NCBI RefSeq assembly: GCF_050003625.1
Contig: NC_134398.1
Coordinates: forward strand, 65,728,891-65,792,890
Reading direction: 5' to 3'
Source of the DNA: Haematobia irritans
Taxonomy: Eukaryota > Arthropoda > Insecta > Diptera > Muscidae
Length of the DNA stretch: 64,000 nt
The notes beneath the pieces were generated by a model, which worked only from the letters and a program-made list of their open reading frames with translations, was not told the DNA's origin and did no database searches. Positions within the stretch are counted from its first letter, which is position 1, and every line of letters starts with the position of its first letter. This document shows, in pieces, positions 55,441 through 64,000 of this stretch. Made by a program: the position numbers and the translations under genes.

Positions 55441-55628
55441 CTTACGAAACAATCTATTTTATAGCCACAATTGCCTAAAGTTGCCCACAGGTAACATTCT
55501 CTACCCCCAAAACCAATGGGCGTAGCGACCCGAAACTTTGGCTAGACGCTTCTTAAATGACTTCAACATGATTAAAAGTAACAAAAAAATTTTCGTTACT
55601 TGTAAAATTCGGGATCGAAAGGGGTTAA

Positions 55629-56057
55629 TTAAAATAGTTGAGTTATTTTAATTATTTTTATTTGTCACAATTGTGAATTAAGCATTGGCGTAGCCAGCAA
55701 CATTCTAGAAAGGGGTGCGTTCATTGTGAGGATACCTCATAAAGAGAAAAAAATATATTCTTGTTGATGGGAAAAGCCAGAATATTTAATTCAATGATAT
55801 ATAATCATAGTTTGAAGAAATACTGCATGGTATTTGGTAGGGGGAGATGACAAACTAATACAACCCCCTTTAGCTACGCCTATGCCATTAAGCAAATACC
55901 GGCAATCAAAGTTCTGCTCAAATGAAAATTTGTAATCACCTGATAGCTTTAAACTACTTTCCTAAATATGCCTTGATTGGTTAAAAACTTTAAAAGTTTC
56001 AATTTAGTATTTAATTGGCATTCTTTTTTAATTCCATTAAAAGTTATCTTTTCCAAA
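55629..56057. other. Spacer, no gene recognised
   Basis: AT-rich sequence between the piggyBac-like shell and the next mariner. AATTGGCATTC and AATTCCATTAAAAG resemble the AATTAATTG-type sequence of the MITE at 156-444, but no ends are visible. Confidence 0.35.
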
Positions 56058-56059
56058 TA

Positions 56060-56993
56060 AAGGGTGATTTGTTAAGAGCTTGATAACTTTTTTTTTTTAA
56101 AAAACGCATAAAATTTGCAAAATCTCATCGGTTCTTTATTTGAAACGTTAGATTGGTCCATGACATTTACTTTTTGAAGATAATTTCATTTAAATGTTGA
56201 CCGCGGCTGCGTCTTAGGTGGTCCATTCGGAAAGTCCAATTTTGGGCAACTTTTTCGAGCATTTCGGCCGGAATAGCCCGAATTTCTTCGGAAATGTTGT
56301 CTTCCAAAGCTGGAATAGTTGCTGGCTTATTTCTGTAGACTTTAGACTTGACGTAGCCCCACAAAAAATAGTCTAAAGGCGTCAAATCGCATGATCTTGG
56401 TGGCCAACTTACCGGTCCATTTCTTGAGATGAATTGTTCTCCGAAGTTTTCCCTCAAAATGGCCATAGAATCGCGAGCTGTGTGGCATGTAGCGCCATCT
56501 TGTTGAAACCACATGTCAACCAAGTTCAGTTCTTCCATTTTTGGCAACAAAAAGTTTGTTAGCATCGAACGATAGCGATCGCCATTCACCGTAACGTTGC
56601 GTCCAACAGCATCTTTGAAAAAATACGGTCCAATGATTCCACCAGCGTACAAACCACACCAAACAGTGCATTTTTCGGGATGCATGGGCAGTTCTTGAAC
56701 GGCTTCTGGTTGCTCTTCACTCCAAATGCGGCAATTTTGCTTATTTACGTAGCCATTCAACCAGAAATGAGCCTCATCGCTGAACAAAATTTGTCGATAA
56801 AAAAGCGGATTTTCTGCCAACTTTTCTAGGGCCCATTCACTGAAAATTCGACGTTGTGGCTCGTTAGTAAGTCTATTCATGATGAAATGTCAAAGCATAC
56901 TGAGCATCTTTCTCTTTGACACCATGTCTGAAATCCCACGTGATCTGTCAAATACTAATGCATGAAAATCCTAACCTCAAAAGAATCACCCTT
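56060..56993 (-). mobile_element. DD41D mariner, family 2, copy C
   Basis: 934 bp, antisense; ends AAGGGTGATTTGTTAAGAG and (right) AAAAGAATCACCCTT; TA at 56058-56059 and 56994-56995. Nearly identical to copies A and B in shared parts but with a different N-terminal deletion, so it is an independent derivative. Confidence 0.85.
56167..56880 (-). CDS. DD41D transposase, in-frame N-terminal deletion
   Basis: A 237-residue uninterrupted frame starting MNRLTNEPQRRIFSEWALEK: the first seven residues match the normal start (MNRLINE in copy A) and are joined directly to the end of the DNA-binding half. D35 (FSDEAHFWLNG), D128 (FQQDGATCHTA), D170 (LTPLDYFLWG); 41 residues between the last two. All catalytic residues are intact and the frame is open with a native start, but both helix-turn-helix domains are gone. 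If expressed it might act as an inhibitor or titrate partners (speculation). Confidence 0.8.
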   Translation of the reverse strand: MNRLTNEPQRRIFSEWALEKLAENPLFYRQILFSDEAHFWLNGYVNKQNCRIWSEEQPEAVQELPMHPEKCTVWCGLYAGGIIGPYFFKDAVGRNVTVNGDRYRSMLTNFLLPKMEELNLVDMWFQQDGATCHTARDSMAILRENFGEQFISRNGPVSWPPRSCDLTPLDYFLWGYVKSKVYRNKPATIPALEDNISEEIRAIPAEMLEKVAQNWTFRMDHLRRSRGQHLNEIIFKK

Positions 56994-56995
56994 TA

Positions 56996-58284
56996 ATTCA
57001 TTAATCATGGTTTAATTAGAAATATTTTGCGATAAAGTTTTCTGTGTATGCTTAAATTATCTTTAGATTTTATTTAATTATCTTTATTTTGTTGCGTTTT
57101 CGACTCCTAATCAATACAAATCCCTAAATTAACCTCTTTCTTATTGATTATAATTCTTTCGATGATAAATAAGCTATTCCCTTCAGGTATTCATTCCATC
57201 TTCACGTATTTTAAACCAACCATCAACCATCTTGACTCGGTTGAGATCGGTGCCAATTGACACTTTACTTTTCTCTCTTCAATTATGTATTCTTCAAGAT
57301 CCATCTGTTATGCTGTCACCTCAAGGCAAACACAAAATAAATAAATACTTAAGCCTTGAAATTTGGGTTTCTCTATTTGTTTGTGTGTGTGTGGTTTTTT
57401 GAAGAAAAAAAAAAAAAAACGAGATACAAACCACATTAAGATGATATCCTGCTGTTCGTACCGCTCTCAGGTATGTGTCCTATGTCAAAGTGGCCAAATG
57501 AGAAAACCTGTCGGTCGCCAACAGTCAACACCCTGAGAAACGTCCCATGTCAGCTACGGCAACCACATCTCGGCCAAAAAGGCTACAACAATTAAAGAGT
57601 CCAACGCTGTTGGGCAGTAGTCGTAATGTTTATAACTAAAAACCACCAAGTATGCAGCCATCTAATTTATGACTTAATTATCGGGCCATATTTAATGTGT
57701 CAAATAAACAACACTGGGCACAAAACTATGCCACCATCGGCATTGACTCCAACCATACCAACTCCATTCCAACGACCCAAGGCGAATGTCATCCAGGCTT
57801 AGACGGCAGACACCCTGCGCCCAGGAACATATTTTAGATTGCTGTTGTTGGACACAACTCTCTGGCATAGGAATTGCTGTGATTGCTGTGAATTGGAGTC
57901 TGATGTTTGTCGAATGGTGCTCCATTGGCATGGTAATGCAGAAGAAACTGGACTCGGCCAGCCTAAAGAGTTTTTGATGGTGTCTGGTGTTATCTGGAAC
58001 TTATTAAGCATTGGTTTTATTGTTAATATTGTTGGTGTTGTTATAAAATAAGCTACAAGTCAAATTGCCTTGTTGGGGTCCATTTATTTATCAAGTCCGT
58101 CCGTCCGTCATTAATTCCCCGTACTAAAGTGCACAGTGGATAATGGAGAAATGGTGATATACTTTGGGGTGTTATTTCTAAGTGCTTGATGATTTTAAAT
58201 TTAAATAAAACTCATGCCAAATTATTAAATGAAAAAAAAAAACAAAATATTTTTTATTTGGAAGATAATTTCTTGTTATTTTAA
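56996..58284. other. Single-copy-looking sequence, no gene recognised
   Basis: 57430-58060 is less AT-rich and has short overlapping frames on both strands (57692-58051) with no recognisable domain. Poly-A at 57402-57418 and a GTCCGTCCGTCC run at 58097-58109. It may be host intron or intergenic DNA. Confidence 0.4.
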
Positions 58285-60252
58285 TCTATATATATAAAAT
58301 TCAATCTATGTTTGTTTATTTGTTTGATTGTTTGTTTGTATGTTCCGAGTTGGCTCCGAAACGGCTGAACCGATTTACTTGAAACTTTCAGAGATCGTAG
58401 GGGGCGTTCATGTGGTGAAAATAGGGTACCTCATTTTTGGACACCTGGTCGCGGAGGGGGACCCCCCCTTTGTCGGACTTTTTGAAAATTGAACCAAAGT
58501 TGACCGATTTCCTTGAAATTTTCATGGAAGATTGGAGTTGGCATCTAGATAAAGATCCGCTACTTTATATTTCGATATTTGGTGGCGGAGGGGGATCTCC
58601 CCTTTGTTCGACTTTTTTTAATGTACAGTGAAAAAACTAAAATTCTCTAAATTATTTGAGATTTACAGAGAACATGCGGTGAGGTTATGGAATTAATATG
58701 GGGTATCTGATGATTTTATATGTGGACGGGGAGGGAACCTCCCCCTTGCCTTACTTTTTGAAACTTGGAACAAAATTATGCGATTTGCTTGAAATTTTCA
58801 TTGAATGTTGGGGTTGGCATCTAGAGAAAAATCCGCTACATTATTTTTCGATATTTGGTCGGGGAGGGGGACCTCCCCTTTGCCCGACTTTTTTTAAAGT
58901 ACAGTGAAAACAAAACTAAACTCCCCCGACTGAAATTTTGCAGAAAAAATGGGTGAGGTTATGAAATTTATATCAGGTTCCTGCTTTTCTAATAAAACTA
59001 AAAGGGCATAGGGAGACATCCGCTTCTCTTAAGTACATACAGAGAGTTACTTGAAATTTACAGAGGACTGGGAAGAGGTTACGATATTAATAGTTGATAC
59101 CTGATTTTGTGATATTTGGACGGAAGAGAGGCCGCCCCTTTAGTCTTATAATTTCCTTGACATTTTCTGGGACTGCAAAAAAAAAACAAAAATTCTTAAG
59201 TTTTCTTGAAATTTACAAAGGCAGTGGGGGAAGGTTATGAACGAACAGGCAACTTTCCTTGCCCCAAACTTGAAGGAAAGTTTCAAACATTTTCAGGCAA
59301 GGTTAGGGGTGCTATTCACTACGGGTTCTTGTCGATATTGTATCGGGGAAAGTGACGTCCCTTTAAAACAATAGAGCAAAATTTAAACATCTCCGATCTA
59401 CTTGAATTTTAGAGGGAACGTGGGAGGAGGTGATTAAATTTATATATGGTTTTTAAATTAGTATATGATTTTTCGATATCTGGTGTGGAAGGGGAAATTG
59501 AAATAAACTTTGTCGATTTACTTCGATAGAATTTATAGGGACCATTGAGTTTTTGTGAAATTAATATAGGGTACGTGATAGTCCGATATCAGGTCGGAGT
59601 GGAACGAAGGTGGGGAGAGGGTTCCCTTTTGTCCGTTTTTTTTTTTTACATTGAAAGTAGAGTTGTTCGTAAATGGAAACTCGGTACATGATTTTATGAT
59701 TTTTGCACAGGCTTCTGCCAGAATTTTTTTTAGTAAAGAGCTTAAATTTACATGAAATTGGCAGCCAACGTAGAGGGTGCATCATTTTCCAACATTTTAG
59801 CAAATGTTAATGTGGTACACTTTTTTACTACTTTTGCTTTTTCCGATTTATTGTATGGGAAACAGTAATTCTTTGTATGTTATTATAATATAGTGCTTAC
59901 TTTTTTTAAGATATGTTGAGGAGAAGGTTACCTTTCCTTGACAAGCCACACTTAAAATTCACAAGAAATATAGAAGATTGTCCAACTACTTGAATACAGA
60001 ACATTATTTAAAAAAAATTGGAGGAAGGGGTACACCCTCTCCCCGACATTTTTTAAGACGAACCGTTTTACATATGCATATCCGCCGTATTTGTACCTAT
60101 AAACGAAAAAGCAAGTAGTCCGATTTGTTTGAAAGAATTCAAATCTTTTCAAATTTGTTTTCAGCACGAAGAATATGGTTGACTAAGTTAACGCAAAATG
60201 TTGCTACAAAAACACTTCGGAAGGCGCAGCGAAGCGGGCCGAGTTACGCTAG
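58285..60252 (+). mobile_element. Helitron-like non-autonomous element
   Basis: 5' end TCTATATATATAAAATTCAA preceded by A; 3' end GCGAAGCGGGCCGAGTTACG followed by CTAG and T. TC start, CTAG end, a GC-rich potential hairpin just before the end and A/T insertion are the Helitron hallmarks. CGAAACGGCTGAACCGATTT near the start is common in insect Helitrons. No Rep/helicase frame. Interior has imperfect tandem units, for example TTGGCATCTAGA at 58541 and 58817 (276 bp apart). Confidence 0.7.
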
Positions 60253-60693
60253 TATTTACATAAAATTTGGGCATGTGGTCACCACGACTATTTTGCACAA
60301 ATGTCATTCTGAAGGTTCAATTTTCGACCACCTTTTCAAACAGATTACCGAAACATAGAGGTCATTGTTAGAAATGTCGGTATGGCTAAGGAAGCTTCCA
60401 GCAAGTATTATATCGCTATAAATTCGCCAAAAAACTATTGTGCTTCTGAAAATAACATGATTTTCCTCTAATACGTTATGATCTCCAAGAAAAATACGTT
60501 GTTACTTTTCCTACTAAAAAACATCAGCCTATGGCCTCAGTAACCAATGCTCTTATATGCTAATTTTGAATTTACTATTCATATTTATAATAATAAATAA
60601 TAAAATATCACGATACTTGAAATAATGTTTATTTTTTGTAATTAAAAGACATATTCACTCTACAATGTAATGACCGTCGACGAAAACTGATTC
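60253..60693. other. Spacer, no gene recognised
   Basis: About 440 bp with one 77-codon frame running out of the Helitron 3' end; nothing recognisable. Confidence 0.35.
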
Positions 60694-60695
60694 TA

Positions 60696-61455
60696 CACCG
60701 AAAGAATTCTTTTCGTTAATTTTACGAAAAATTCCTCATTAACTATTCTTCGTGAATTCTTCACTAAAACAACGAAATTTTCATTCATTTTCGTTAATTT
60801 TACGAAGAATATTTTAGGAATATACGAAACGTCTGCGAAATATTCTACATTAATTTTTCTTCGTAAAACTTTCGTAGTTTTAACGAAACTTTCTTCAAAT
60901 TTCATGATTTTTGTGAAGAATATATTACGATTTTATGAATATATTACCAAACATTCTGCGTTAAAATTTCTTCATAAAAAGTACGAAATATTTTCTTTAA
61001 AATAACGAAGAAGTTTCATTGAAGTTGTAAAATTTCCTTTCGCGACATAAAATTGTCTTTGATAATGTGCTTGAGTGTATTCCTTTATGATATCATGCTA
61101 TGAAAAAAATGAAGCAATACAACTAAAAAATTATTCAAAACTTAAGATGTAATGTTACTACAACCAAAAGCACTTTGGACTATAATTTTCTTTTTCTAAA
61201 AGTTCAAATATTTAAAAAAAAAAAAAACGAAAGTATTTTATAAAAAGTACGAAAATTGATCATAAAAAGAACGAAAATGTTTCCTAAAACGTACGAAAAT
61301 TTTTCATAAAAACTACGAATTTTTTCTTACAAACTAACAAACATTTGGAAGAGTGTTTCTTCTTAATGAAAAGTTTCTTTGTTTGTAAAACAATGACAAA
61401 CTTCGTACTTTTAATGAAAATTTTCATTCTTTTTACGAAGCGAATTCTTTCGGTG
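60696..61455. mobile_element. Palindrome-rich MITE (CACCGAAAGAATTC ends)
   Basis: 760 bp, ends CACCGAAAGAATTC and GAATTCTTTCGGTG, perfectly inverted over 14 bp, TA at 60694-60695 and 61456-61457. Interior is almost wholly built of TTCGTTAATTTTACGAA and AAAGTACGAAAATTTTC variants in alternating orientation. Non-coding. Confidence 0.7.
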
Positions 61456-61469
61456 TACTTAACATAAAA

Positions 61470-62335
61470 AACAAGCAAATACGGCCATAAGTTCGACCAA
61501 GCAGAATTTTATGTACCCTCTACCATGGATTACATAAAAAGATCTACTAAAGACTGTCATCCACAATCTGATTACTTGGGTCGTGGTAATACTTACCGAT
61601 GGTAAGATATATTAAACCTTCTTAAAATAGTCATTTAAATTGTCTGTTAGTACATATGGAGTCTATGTTAGATAAAAATGCAGAATAAATATCTACATAT
61701 ATAAGCTTCTTTAGTTCTTGATCAATTTATATAGAGGAGCCTATAAATAATGATCAACCGATATGTACAAATTTTTGGCAAGGTAATAGAAGGCCAAATT
61801 TCAACCGGATCAGATGATATTTGTTCCTTTATTAGGCTTCCGAAATTAAATCTTTGGGTCGGTTTATATGGGAGCCATACGAGTATGTACTAATGAACCG
61901 GACATTTCGTTTTTAAACCACATAGTGGTCACGGTATAATAAGTTTGATCTGCCAAAAAATGTGCCTACCAGAAATATTGATTTTATGCCCTTGGTGTCC
62001 GTTCGTTCGTCCGTCCATGTATTTGTTGTTCGCAGGATTTCGGTCGCAATTATTAACCGATTTTGATGACATTTAGTATATGACGCTTTTTTGGCACAAG
62101 GACGAACGCTATTGAATCAAATTTATATAGCTCCCATATATATGTATGGACCGATTTTGATAATTGGGGTCAGATTGCGCTCATTTACTAACCGAATAGT
62201 GTCAAATTTACATCCGATCCTTGCGTGAAAATCAACAGGATCGGATGAAATTTGCATGAAAAAATGCAAAAATTGGTTCATATGGGTCGATAATTGTACT
62301 ACATATACGTATTTGTTATGCAAAGTTGCGTTTTT
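61470..62335 (+). repeat. R-family element, old diverged copy
   Basis: AACAAGCAAATACGGCCATA, ATGTACCCTCTACCATGGAT, GACTGTCATCCACAATCTGA; two or three decayed 153-bp units; GTCCGTTCGTTCGTCCGTCC at about 61996 in place of the GGAC tract but on the opposite strand sense. The 3' part mixes orientations (ATAGCTCCCATATATATGTA), so this is a rearranged copy. Confidence 0.6.
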
Positions 62336-64000
62336 TAAGAATGACTCCAATTTCACTTTTAATAAAATTCATAATATAAAAAAAGTATTTACAAAAAAAT
62401 TAATTATGTAAAATATTATAAATTTTATGGAATATTCCATAAATTTGTAAAAATGTACATTATTTTTGTTTTTATGACAACATTCCTATTGTTTCAATTT
62501 ACGAACATATACCTTCGAGACCACAGTGCCTTGCATGACTTTCAGAGTTTAGTCAATTTTAAAATCATTTTTGTGATAGCAACAACAGTCCTTTAGTTGT
62601 TTGAATTAAGTCGCACCTCAAATGGTTATTTCTATCCTTAGAGTATTCCCTTTTTGGTCGACGCACCAAGGCGTCAGAGATGGTTGAAGTTGGATATGCC
62701 TTACAGCTTTCTAAGCGCGTTAAACATTTTGGGAACAGCCGCACAACAATGGAAAGCACCATGGAAGCAAAGGTAAACCTAATGAACTTGGCATGTATAT
62801 ACATGAAAAGTATCGTTTTCTCTTCTTGTCATATGGCTTTTATTGTATACGGCATTGTGGCAATAAAATTCCATTTAAAGTGGCAGTGATTATATCTCAA
62901 CAGACCATTAAAGTCACTCAAATGACAACTACTATTCTACCCGCTAGCAGCATCCCGATTCAAAGCCCAGTCAGTCCAGCCATCTCCAACATTTTACTCC
63001 TCAGACTCATAACAATAATTATAATCATCATCATCATCATCAGCATCGTCATCATGGGCATGTTGACCATAGAAAAGGTAGTCATCTCCAACGCTGTGTC
63101 ATCTCCTTATCAGGTAAAAAAGCATCTGCTTATGGCTGGCTGTTCATGTCAATCGTTTGGGATTTCTCTTGATTTTTGTTAAATGCATGTAATTTTTTTA
63201 CTCCCGGAGTTTATGTTAAAGAATACATTAAACAATTTATGAAGTTTCTTAATTTGTTTATTTGTCTCCTTCGTCATATGGACTTTAAGTTATTTACAGC
63301 TTATTAAAGATCCCCTGGTGAGTGGAGATTGAAATATGTTGATATGAGTATATGTCTTTTCCCTGGGAGGAGGCTTTGTTGAATATCTTGTGAAATTATT
63401 GAAATTTGATATGAGTAGTAGATGAGATGGCCAATCTGATGGTTTCCGGTTACTCACAACTCAACACTCTTTTCCATGTCTGGGGAGGGAAGGGATGTGA
63501 CAAATATTAACTAGTAATTCCTGGAATTCCATTTATCAAAATTCAACAATACTTTGAATAAAATCCTATTTAACAAAAAAAACAAAGACAAAAAGCTAAA
63601 GATAAGAAGACAGACAGGCAAACTGGCAATACGTATATCTTCCAAAAAATCTTCTTATTGATAGTATATTATATAAGAGTGGCAGATTGAAATACTATAT
63701 TAAGTTTTCCAAGAGAATATCTTTATTAAAACGCACATTTAAATCTTAGTCGATTTGGTTCAAGAACTGATCTCAGATACTCAATTCAGTCCATATTATA
63801 GGAAATTTAGAAAAATAGACAAAAGGTATAGAACTTATGTTTGTAAAAAAATAATTATCTAACTTATACCGTCCTCTTTTTAGATACACAAAGAGTATGA
63901 CTTTGTCCATTCTTTATAAATTTTTTTATTGCAACTTTTATATTCGTTTACACAGAAAAAAAATCCGTAGTTAAATTAACGCTGGATTTGACTTATTTTA
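62336..64000. other. No gene recognised; CAT/ATC microsatellite
   Basis: A frame at 62793-63182 owes its isoleucine run to the ATC/ATA repeat at 63012-63054 and shows no domain. Otherwise AT-rich and apparently single-copy within the window. The last 50 bp (ACACAGAAAAAAAATCCG) could be the start of another TIR element cut by the window edge. Confidence 0.4.

Larger units (their letters stand above)
51922..55624. mobile_element. piggyBac-like element (TTAA), a shell of other repeats
   Basis: Ends CCCTTTCGACCC and (right, inverted) CCCCTTTCGATCCC, flanked by TTAA at 51918-51921 and 55625-55628. Subterminal AAGTTGCCTGTGG occurs near both ends and at 52282 (TTGCCTGTGGGCAAC). CCC-starting ends with TTAA are the piggyBac signature. 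The interior holds an N-terminal remnant of a possible transposase, an R element, a SINE and a CGTG tract. It cannot encode a full enzyme. Confidence 0.65.

Noticed and set aside
57692..58051. Overlapping short frames on both strands as a host gene
   Set aside because: No recognisable domain, no splice-supported structure visible, frames under 80 codons in conflicting directions.
62793..63182. 129-codon frame with a hydrophobic stretch as a membrane protein
   Set aside because: The hydrophobic run is translated ATC/ATA microsatellite; no domain, no supporting context.
1..64000. CRISPR array or prokaryotic mobile system
   Set aside because: Tandem repeats are contiguous 153-bp or 27-29-bp units without unique spacers, and all enzymes are eukaryotic transposases or LINE proteins.

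Overview
The window is nuclear DNA of a higher fly. It is AT-rich, has no recognisable host gene, and almost every coding trace is transposon-derived. Two mariner copies (22126-23998 and 46677-49322) are of the Himar1/irritans type, the family first described from the horn fly Haematobia irritans. An abundant family with 153-bp tandem units (called R here) is the commonest sequence. From these I infer a calyptrate muscid, quite possibly Haematobia; this rests on recognition, not on a search.

Layout. 1-2690: one old antisense LINE relic cut up by a 289-bp TA-flanked MITE, an AT-rich insert, a 5'-truncated second LINE and a CACTG-ended MITE. 2691-8250: AT-rich spacer, a 1.34-kb TIR element, a pogo-like MITE, a Jockey-like LINE 5' half and an R tail. 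8829-12830: the best LINE copy (antisense, ORF1 plus RT/RNase H), with two internal deletions, head-to-head with a second 5' end. 13298-14199: DD41D mariner. 15550-18424: an antisense R element split by a Transib-like element (RSS-type heptamers, 5-bp target duplication). 18440-20620: a four-level nest (mariner relic, TA element, CCCAGC element, CACTG MITE). 22126-23998: Himar1-like copy carrying an insert. 24036-26022: complete R element.

27000-32524: mariner relic, a CACTCAG element with a MITE and a SINE, and a TA element with a DD41D mariner and SINEs. 34357-37360: Tc1-like element hosting an R element. 38251-39655: R element split by a hAT-like element. 42416-45708: DD41D mariner, LINE 3' fragment, R. 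46238-49888: R containing a Himar1-like element containing a hAT-like element containing a MITE fragment. 51922-55624: piggyBac-like shell (TTAA) holding R, a tRNA-derived SINE and a CGTG-palindrome tract. 56060-56993: antisense DD41D mariner. 58285-60252: Helitron-like element. 60696-61455: palindrome-rich MITE. 61470-62335: old R copy. 62336-64000: no feature beyond a microsatellite.

There is no operon or pathway. The only functional relations visible are parasitic: non-autonomous elements that would need enzymes made elsewhere, and a SINE sharing its 3' tail with the LINE that probably mobilised it. Every transposase or reverse transcriptase reading frame seen is truncated, frame-shifted or has lost key residues. 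Nesting order, target duplications and empty-site paralogues inside the window let a relative insertion history be read directly.
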